From: an uncultured Candidatus Melainabacteria bacterium
GTDB taxonomy: Bacteria; Cyanobacteriota; Vampirovibrionia; Gastranaerophilales; Gastranaerophilaceae
NCBI GenBank assembly: GCA_934754515.1
Contig: CAKVIG010000007.1
Span: forward strand, 67,754 to 131,753
Direction: 5' to 3'
DNA: 64,000 nt
The translations under genes and the position numbers were made by a program. Under the pieces are notes generated by a model. The model ran no database searches and was not told the DNA's origin. It worked only from the letters and a program-made list of their open reading frames with translations. Below, in pieces: positions 58,494 through 64,000 of this stretch (position 1 is its first letter; each line of letters begins with the position of its first letter).

Positions 58494-59720
58494 TTACATT
58501 GAGTTTCTTAAAACATTAAGTACAAATTCCAAAGCACCTTGTTGTTCTTCAAAAACTTTTCTGCCTGCTTGTGCTGTTGCCTGATAAAAAGCACTGTCAC
58601 TAAACAATTTGTCTGCAATATTTAATAATTCATCCTCGGTTTTAACTACAAAACCCGCTTTAGCATTTTGAATAATTGCATAAATATCTTTAAAATTATT
58701 GATTGATGGACCTGAAATAACAGGTTTACCAAAAATTGTTGCTTCAAGAGGATTATGTCCGCCTGTTTTATTGAAGCTTCCGCCAATAAATGCTACATCT
58801 GCGAATGCAAACATCTTACCGAGTTCGCCCATAGTGTCTAATATCATCACATCATTCTGAGTTAAACTACCGTTTTCTGAACGCAAACAATACTCTTTAA
58901 CAATGGATTTTACTTCATCCAATCTTGTTAAATGTCTTGGTGCAATAATAAATTTTAAATCTGCATGTTTTGCTTTTAATTTTTTGTAAGTATCGAAAAC
59001 AATTTTATCTTCACCTGAATGCGTAGAAGCTGCTAAAAAGACCCTTCCGCCTTTTTCAAATTCAAAATCGACATTAGGAGGAGTAATATCAAATTTTAAA
59101 TTGTTCATGCGCTTTGTTGTTTCAATATTTGCACCCAATAACAAAAATTTATTCAAGTCTTCATCAGATTGTGTGAAAATACCCGTATAATTTTGTAGCA
59201 AAGGTTTAAAGAAAAACTTCAATTTTTTATAAGAATTAAAAGTTCTATCTGAAATTCGTCCGTTAATAATATACAATTTTATTCCGCGTTTTTTACAAAT
59301 TCCGCCAAAATTTGGCCAAATTTCAGTTTCTGCCATCAAAATTTCTGTCGGTTTGATTTTATCTAAAAATTTATTAACACAACTTGGTGTATCAAAAGGA
59401 AAATATGTAATCAAATCCGCAACATTATCAAGTTTTTTATGGGCAATTTCTTGTCCTGTGTTTGTTCCTGTCGTAACAACGATTTTTGCGTCAGGGAAAG
59501 TTTCTTTTGTAGCTTTTATTAACTTTTCTATTGCATTAATTTCACCAACTGAAACTCCATGAAACATTATTACGCGCTCATTTACAAAATTTGGTGCTTC
59601 AAAATCTCCGAGTTTTCGATTAAAAGCATCATCTGAATAGCCCGCTTTTGTATGCAAAAGCTTTAATAACGGTTTTGTAAGTCTGAATATTAATTCACTT
59701 GTTATATTAATGATGTTCAT
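58494..59720 (-). CDS. waaA: Kdo transferase (3-deoxy-D-manno-octulosonic acid transferase)
   Basis: GT30 enzyme that adds Kdo from CMP-Kdo to lipid A precursor at the inner membrane. The 408 residues include the acceptor-side motif FHGVSVGEINAIEKLI, VVTTGTNTGQEIA, AETEIWPNF, the GRISDRTFNSY segment and the C-terminal FIGGSFNKTGGHNPLEA, all hallmarks. It may add one or two Kdo residues. Its presence is strong evidence for a lipopolysaccharide-type outer membrane. Confidence 0.95.
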   Translation of the reverse strand: MNIINITSELIFRLTKPLLKLLHTKAGYSDDAFNRKLGDFEAPNFVNERVIMFHGVSVGEINAIEKLIKATKETFPDAKIVVTTGTNTGQEIAHKKLDNVADLITYFPFDTPSCVNKFLDKIKPTEILMAETEIWPNFGGICKKRGIKLYIINGRISDRTFNSYKKLKFFFKPLLQNYTGIFTQSDEDLNKFLLLGANIETTKRMNNLKFDITPPNVDFEFEKGGRVFLAASTHSGEDKIVFDTYKKLKAKHADLKFIIAPRHLTRLDEVKSIVKEYCLRSENGSLTQNDVMILDTMGELGKMFAFADVAFIGGSFNKTGGHNPLEATIFGKPVISGPSINNFKDIYAIIQNAKAGFVVKTEDELLNIADKLFSDSAFYQATAQAGRKVFEEQQGALEFVLNVLRNSM

Positions 59721-59753
59721 AATTATCCTTAAATTGTTATTAATCTTGTTTTA

Positions 59754-59856
59754 CCCCTCACCCCCTCTCCCGCAAGTGGCGAGGGGAGTCGATAACTTCA
59801 AGATAGCAAACCGTGGTCATTCCCTCTCCTTACAGGAGAGGGTTAGGGTGAGGTGT
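59754..59856. repeat. Paired family A arms
   Basis: CCCCTCACCCCCTCTCCCGC-AAGTGGCGAGGGG (59754-59787) and CCCTCTCCTTACAGGAGAGGG-TTAGGGTGAGG (59822-59853) face each other, giving an outer inverted repeat (CTCACC / GGTGAG) with inner hairpins and a 34-base centre. Located between GT39 and waaA. Confidence 0.7.
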
Positions 59857-61575
59857 CTATTTCCCTTCAACCAACATATACTTTCTGCCATCTTCAATTA
59901 CATTATAATCAAGACTTTCAACCTCTTCGTCAATCACCTTATGTGGAATTATTACAAGGTTATCAGTTTTTTCTAACGCTGTTTTCAAATCGGCAGGCGT
60001 GAAGTCTTTGCCGTATTCAACAGGTTTTCCGCCATAATAAATTAATGAATACTTATGTGAAAATCTGTAACAAGTAAGAGTTTTATTTTCTTTTTTTGCA
60101 ATTTGTGCATATTTTAACAAATCGTCTTGTCCAAATTTATAATCAATTTTAAAGAATTTTTCGGTTCCAAATGCTGATAAAACTAGCATAAGTAAAACGT
60201 ATGTAAAAAATACACCTAAATATCTTCCGCGTTTGGCAAATAAAATTGAAGCCAAACCTGACGCAAATAAAAGCGTTATACATAAAGGTTTAGCACTTGC
60301 TATATCTTGAACCAATTGAGCAGGCAAAAATAATGGTGTAAATATTGCAACGATAGACGCTAGAATGAATATTCCACCCAATACATATACGGTTTTATTA
60401 ATAAATCTGCTGTACTCACCTTTTTCAATATATTTAGTCCAAATATAACCGCCTAAACAAGCTAGTGACGGATAAATCGGTAAAATGTACGTAATTAATT
60501 TTGTTTTTGAAGAAGAAAAGAATAACAGCGTAAATACTGCAATTATTCCGTTATAAACTACAAATCTTTGAGTATCAGGTAAATCTTTAAATACAAAATC
60601 GCGTTTAATACATTTTCTGATTAGCACAACCAATCCTGATACAACCCAAGGGAAAAATCCCCAAAGTATTGTCAAAAAGTAGAAATAGAAAGGTTGTTGA
60701 CGTCCCAATTCACTTGACCCTAAAAATCTTGCTATATGGTGTTTTATTACGTATTCTTGGAAAAATAAAGGGTCATGTATTTTTAGCATCACAATATGCC
60801 AAGGAAGAGTTATTAAGAAAAATAACACAAAACCTACTAAGAAATATTGAGGTTTGAAGATTTCTTTAAAGGTAGCAATAAGCCCCCTCTTGTCCTCCGG
60901 ACATTCTCCCCCTTGGAGAGAAAGCTCGTTTTGTTTATTCTTCACTAGAAAACTATTGTAAATATAAATGAAGAACATTGAACCGAAAGGCACTACAAAT
61001 CCCGGAATTCCTTTTGCCATAACGGCTAAGCCTGAAAAGATGTAGAATAACCACCAAAAATATTTTTTATTTTTTTCTTCGCAAAAAGTTGTTAACATTC
61101 CAAAACATAATGAAAACCATACGCAAGTAGCAACGACAATATCAAGAATCGCAAATTTTGAAAGAATTAAAAATTCTAAAGACGTAGATAAAATTAATGC
61201 TGATACTACACCGTACGTTCTTGAAACGATTTTTCGTCCCACAAAATATGTTAAGAAACCGCATAATGTACCATACAAAGCAACAGGAAAACGTGCAGTA
61301 AATTCAGTAATTTTGCCGAATATTGCAAAAGACAAACATTCTCCCCAAAAATAAAGAGGAGGCTTTTCAAAGAAAAATTCATTGTTAAGATATAACGTCA
61401 AAAAATCCTTTGTATTGAACATGTCTTTTGACATTGAAACATATCTGGATTCATCTACATCCATTAAAGCATAAGCCCAAATGTTGTGGAAAAATATGAA
61501 ATAAAATAGAATACCCAAACCAAGAATAGTAAACAATTCTTGATGTTTTAATACAAAATCCTTAATTTTTGACAT
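59857..61575 (-). CDS. GT39-family lipid-linked glycosyltransferase (ArnT-like)
   Basis: A 572-residue membrane protein with about 11-12 spans and the periplasmic active-site motif DVDESRYVSMSKDMFN (acidic pair), followed by EKPPLYFWGECLSFAIFG and KHHIARFLGSSELGRQQPFY, which match ArnT/PMT-type enzymes. It probably transfers a sugar from undecaprenyl phosphate to lipid A or a protein. A ribosome binding site AGAGG precedes the ATG. Its role with waaA in outer-membrane modification is likely. Confidence 0.9.
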   Translation of the reverse strand: MSKIKDFVLKHQELFTILGLGILFYFIFFHNIWAYALMDVDESRYVSMSKDMFNTKDFLTLYLNNEFFFEKPPLYFWGECLSFAIFGKITEFTARFPVALYGTLCGFLTYFVGRKIVSRTYGVVSALILSTSLEFLILSKFAILDIVVATCVWFSLCFGMLTTFCEEKNKKYFWWLFYIFSGLAVMAKGIPGFVVPFGSMFFIYIYNSFLVKNKQNELSLQGGECPEDKRGLIATFKEIFKPQYFLVGFVLFFLITLPWHIVMLKIHDPLFFQEYVIKHHIARFLGSSELGRQQPFYFYFLTILWGFFPWVVSGLVVLIRKCIKRDFVFKDLPDTQRFVVYNGIIAVFTLLFFSSSKTKLITYILPIYPSLACLGGYIWTKYIEKGEYSRFINKTVYVLGGIFILASIVAIFTPLFLPAQLVQDIASAKPLCITLLFASGLASILFAKRGRYLGVFFTYVLLMLVLSAFGTEKFFKIDYKFGQDDLLKYAQIAKKENKTLTCYRFSHKYSLIYYGGKPVEYGKDFTPADLKTALEKTDNLVIIPHKVIDEEVESLDYNVIEDGRKYMLVEGK

Positions 61576-61639
61576 ACAACCTCTCCCTTTTGTTTAATTT
61601 TAACATAAAAATAATGCGGGAAATTTTTAATAAAGAATA

Positions 61640-61776
61640 TTAATAAAACCCTCTCCCGCCTTCGGCACCCTCCCCCTGGGGAGGGCGTAGTATGCGTTAA
61701 TTTAACACGAGTAACTCCCTCCCCTTTTATTATTCTACATGGGGAGGGTGCCGAAGGCGGGAGAGGGTTTTATTAA
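61640..61776. mobile_element. 137-bp foldback element with 36-bp perfect inverted repeats
   Basis: Left arm 61640-61675 (TTAATAAAACCCTCTCCCGC... CACCCTCCCC) is the exact reverse complement of right arm 61741-61776. The 65-bp core has an inner palindrome (CTGGGGAGGG / CTCCCTCCCC). A solo arm relative is at 49231-49293. No coding content. A MITE or stem-loop repeat; clear target duplication is not obvious. Confidence 0.8.
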
Positions 61777-61791
61777 CTGAATATTACAAGA

Positions 61792-61818
61792 ACGCCTGCT
61801 CTTTTTGGAGCAGGCGGA
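61792..61818. terminator. Terminator hairpin
   Basis: CGCCTGCTC / GAGCAGGCG with loop TTTTTG, between the foldback element and the coiled-coil gene; it likely ends that minus-strand gene. Confidence 0.7.
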
Positions 61819-61853
61819 GTCAATTATTATAATAATTACTATCCGATATTTGA

Positions 61854-62660
61854 TTAACCTAAACCGAAGGTTGGAGCTGAGTCCTTGATTCCTTCTGAAC
61901 AAGCCTGTTTGATGCTTTCCAATCTTGCCTTTGCATCTGCAAGTTGAGCTTCGCAAGATTCTTTGTCCAAATCCATTTCGGTTTCTTTTTCTTCTAACGG
62001 AGCAAGAGCCATATCTTGTTCTGCTTCTAATTGTGATTTTGCTGCTTCTAACCAAATTGAAACATTGCTTTGGTATTGTGAAGACATTTGTTGAACTTGC
62101 ATTTGTCTATAGCTTTGCATTTGGTTAACAGTACTTATACCACTTTGCATAGCTTGATATTGTAATTGTGTATAATTATTTACACCATCTGTCCAAGGAT
62201 TATCTTTGTCCAAAACACCATCTTTATCTTTATTTTGAACTAATGTTCCGTTTTGATATGCTTGTAAAATACCTTCTGGCGTAGCACCATTTGTAAAGAT
62301 TAATTCACCAGTGTTTTTGCCATCTTTATCTTTTGTTTGGAAATCTTTTGCCTGATTACACCATTCTGATAAACCTTGCATAATGAATGCTGATGTACCA
62401 CCAGCGCCTTGGAAATTCATTGGGTTAAGTCCATTTGTACCTAAACCAGATGCATTTTGAGCCCAAACACTAAATTGACTTTGCATTATTTGTGCTTGTT
62501 TTTCAAGTTGAGACATTTTGCTAGAATACATTTTTTGTACCCTAGAAATGTTCTTCGTTATCCTTTCCTTTCGACTAGATAGACGAAGTTCTTGTAAAGT
62601 CAATTTGTTGACTTTACGTTGAAGCCTCATTTTTTCATGTAGTAACATCAAGAATGCCAT
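61854..62660 (-). CDS. Coiled-coil protein of unknown function
   Basis: A 268-residue protein. Residues 1-75 and 190-250 are long helices with heptad patterns (EKMRLQRKVNKLTLQELRLS; SQLEAEQDMALAPLEEKETE), joined by a Gly/Asn/Gln-rich middle with an acidic turn KDKDGVLDKDNPW that could bind calcium. No signal peptide. It resembles no enzyme. Such helical low-complexity proteins recur in this window (7022, 43534). The ribosome binding site GGAG is rather far from the ATG, so an inner start is possible. Confidence 0.62.
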   Translation of the reverse strand: MAFLMLLHEKMRLQRKVNKLTLQELRLSSRKERITKNISRVQKMYSSKMSQLEKQAQIMQSQFSVWAQNASGLGTNGLNPMNFQGAGGTSAFIMQGLSEWCNQAKDFQTKDKDGKNTGELIFTNGATPEGILQAYQNGTLVQNKDKDGVLDKDNPWTDGVNNYTQLQYQAMQSGISTVNQMQSYRQMQVQQMSSQYQSNVSIWLEAAKSQLEAEQDMALAPLEEKETEMDLDKESCEAQLADAKARLESIKQACSEGIKDSAPTFGLG

Positions 62661-62835
62661 TGTCTGTATCTAGTCTCCGTGTTTATTTGTACTTTTATAT
62701 ATATAAAGTCATTTAAAAGTTGAGAATTTCACATGTTTAGCAATATTGTTACAAAACTTTACATGTTTTTTAATTTTTAATAAAAATTGTTTCTTATTGA
62801 ATTTTTACAAGATAAATACTAAAATAATTCTAAAC

Positions 62836-63840
62836 ATGAAATATAAAACTTTAACAAAAGAACAGATTTTAATATCGTTAGACCGCTTAACACGTTTTAA
62901 GTCGACGAAAGAAAAGTACCTGCGAGTTTTTTTTGATATAATTTTGGGCAATATCATAGAACCTAAATTTAAACGAACTGAACTTGAGAATTTGGACATA
63001 GAAAAAATCCGCGATTTAGCAAGCGCAGTTCTTAATGCTTCTATTACAACATATATAAAAACTTTACCCACACAAGCCGATAATAGTATTAACATAAAAT
63101 TAAAAGATTACGAAAATTCTATATTTAATAATGATGATGAAACTCAAATATTATTAGATAATAATATTAATTACCATGACGCTATTCATTTAATTGACGA
63201 AACTTGTGTTGTAAATTTACGTTGGCTTAAATCTTTGGCAGAAGATTCTGATTTGAAAACCATGCGCGAAGAACACTATTTAAAATTTCCGATAGAAAAA
63301 GTATTATTGGTTGAAGGTTTAACAGAAGAAACTCTTTTACCGGCATTTTCAAAATTCTTAGGGCATGACTTCTACCAAAAAGGAATTCAAGTTATTCCTG
63401 CCGGAGGTAAAAGTCAAGTTGTCAAAATGTATTATAGATTATCAGAAGAACTTAAATTACCGATATTTTTACTTCTTGATAAAGATGCAGAAGATAATAT
63501 TGCGCAAATCAAACCGAAATTAAGAGCATGTGACAAAATTCACCTTGTAGCTTGTGGAGAGTTTGAAGATTTACTTCCAAAATCCTTGATTATCAAAACC
63601 GTAAATAAACATTTAGAAAACTTTAATTCAATTAATGAAAATGATTTTATAGAAGATATTTCAAATGCAAAAAATTTAGAAAATATTTTTAAAACTAAAG
63701 GTTTACATGAGTTTAAGAAAGCCGAATTTGCAAAACTTGTAAGAGCAAATATTTCAGAAGATACCGATGTTTCAGACGAAATAAGAGAAATTATAAAAGA
63801 AATATCAAATAAAACTCTTGACAGCAAATTTTGTTCCTGA
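62836..63840 (+). CDS. Stand-alone TOPRIM-domain protein (OLD-nuclease-like)
   Basis: A 334-residue protein. From about residue 150 it has VLLVEGLTEETLLPAFSKFL with Glu160, then GGKSQVVKMYYRLSEELKLP and IFLLLDKDAEDN with Asp215 and Asp217: the TOPRIM Glu and DxD arrangement of OLD-family nucleases. The N-terminal ATPase that OLD proteins carry is missing; instead residues 1-150 form an unassigned helical region. I start at ATG 62836 because it fits an A-rich short leader; the frame is open to 62746 but the extension is AT-rich and unlike coding sequence. It may cleave DNA as a free enzyme or partner with an ATPase elsewhere. No defence genes lie beside it. Confidence 0.72.
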   Translation: MKYKTLTKEQILISLDRLTRFKSTKEKYLRVFFDIILGNIIEPKFKRTELENLDIEKIRDLASAVLNASITTYIKTLPTQADNSINIKLKDYENSIFNNDDETQILLDNNINYHDAIHLIDETCVVNLRWLKSLAEDSDLKTMREEHYLKFPIEKVLLVEGLTEETLLPAFSKFLGHDFYQKGIQVIPAGGKSQVVKMYYRLSEELKLPIFLLLDKDAEDNIAQIKPKLRACDKIHLVACGEFEDLLPKSLIIKTVNKHLENFNSINENDFIEDISNAKNLENIFKTKGLHEFKKAEFAKLVRANISEDTDVSDEIREIIKEISNKTLDSKFCS

Positions 63841-63926
63841 TAATATTAATCTTGTGGTTAATCCACAGCCGAAGTATAAAAGGTTTATTGATAAATAAAT
63901 ATTTTTTTCAAATTTTTATAAAATTT

Positions 63927-63999
63927 GCGCTTGTAGCTCAGCAGGTAGAGCACTCCCCTTTTAAGGGATAGGTCGCGCGTTCGAATCGCGCCAAGCGCA
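63927..63999 (+). tRNA. tRNA-Lys (anticodon UUU)
   Basis: Acceptor GCGCTTG pairs with CAAGCGC; anticodon stem CTCCC/GGGAT with one G-T pair (C-loop CTTTTAA) gives anticodon TTT; T-arm GCGCGTTCGAATCGCGC. The discriminator A at 63999 is followed by A, so no CCA end is encoded, unlike tRNA-Gln at 8105. lysS is in the same window. Confidence 0.97.
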
Positions 64000-64000
64000 A

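Noticed and set aside
1..64000. Insertion sequences, prophage, integrase or toxin-antitoxin genes
   Set aside because: No transposase, integrase, capsid, portal or toxin/antitoxin-like protein could be recognised on either strand.

Overview
The window is a stretch of bacterial chromosome of low GC content with dense gene packing and short intergenic gaps. The gene set points to a Gram-negative cell with lipopolysaccharide: waaA, a heptose-7-phosphate kinase, an O-antigen ligase-like protein, a GT39 lipid-linked sugar transferase and an MCE/MlaD-like lipid-transport protein. It also has a Firmicute-like RNase Y and the DXP isoprenoid pathway. A Tic20-like membrane protein, an MnmD protein with a cyanobacterial-style C-terminal tail, and many lineage-restricted hypothetical proteins make a non-photosynthetic gut relative of Cyanobacteria (Gastranaerophilales / Vampirovibrionia, 'Melainabacteria') the best guess. 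That placement is an inference from gene content, not a computed phylogeny.

Layout. 1-8 kb: end of a secreted protein gene, tmk, prfB, a small nanE-ROK kinase operon for amino-sugar use, a GNAT-like protein, der, an L,D-transpeptidase and a Gly/Met-rich protein. 8-15.4 kb: tRNA-Gln, a decayed ogt gene, then a surface-polysaccharide block (glf, three GT2 glycosyltransferases, a hexapeptide acyltransferase, a membrane-anchored unknown). This block ends in a deletion scar that joins the 3' half of a rubrerythrin gene to the 3' end of ugd. 15.4-30 kb: DedA, a soluble histidine kinase, a calpain-like protein, rpiB-rsfS-TPR-Tic20-like operon, dxr, an FAD oxidoreductase overlapping an MnmD methyltransferase, a homocitrate/isopropylmalate synthase-family gene, a secreted HExxH protein, an MCE protein and upp. 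30-45 kb: a minus-strand operon rny-ymdB-PHP-prepilin-LOG, an orphan terminator implying a noncoding RNA, DUF378, an HNH-like protein, a MITE-like element, and a second minus-strand operon (heptose kinase, DUF4330, O-antigen ligase, ligA, membrane protein). 45-64 kb: a CorC-type transporter, rnpA without rpmH, a radical SAM-like protein, rimP-nusA, lysS, a phosphohexomutase, an AGCS symporter, waaA, GT39, a coiled-coil protein, a stand-alone TOPRIM protein and tRNA-Lys.

The most distinctive signals lie outside conventional gene calls. They are several families of short palindromic repeats in gene gaps, one nested inside another; a 36-bp perfect-inverted-repeat foldback element; a 115-bp element with an apparent 5-bp target duplication; two gene ruins (ogt, rubrerythrin/ugd); and a short aromatic-basic-small N-terminal motif (FRG/FKG/FKS/FRA) shared by four otherwise unrelated proteins. 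I see no transposase, CRISPR array, prophage or replication origin. A single clear-cut new system is not evident; the motif-tagged proteins and the MnmD/FAD pair are the best candidates.
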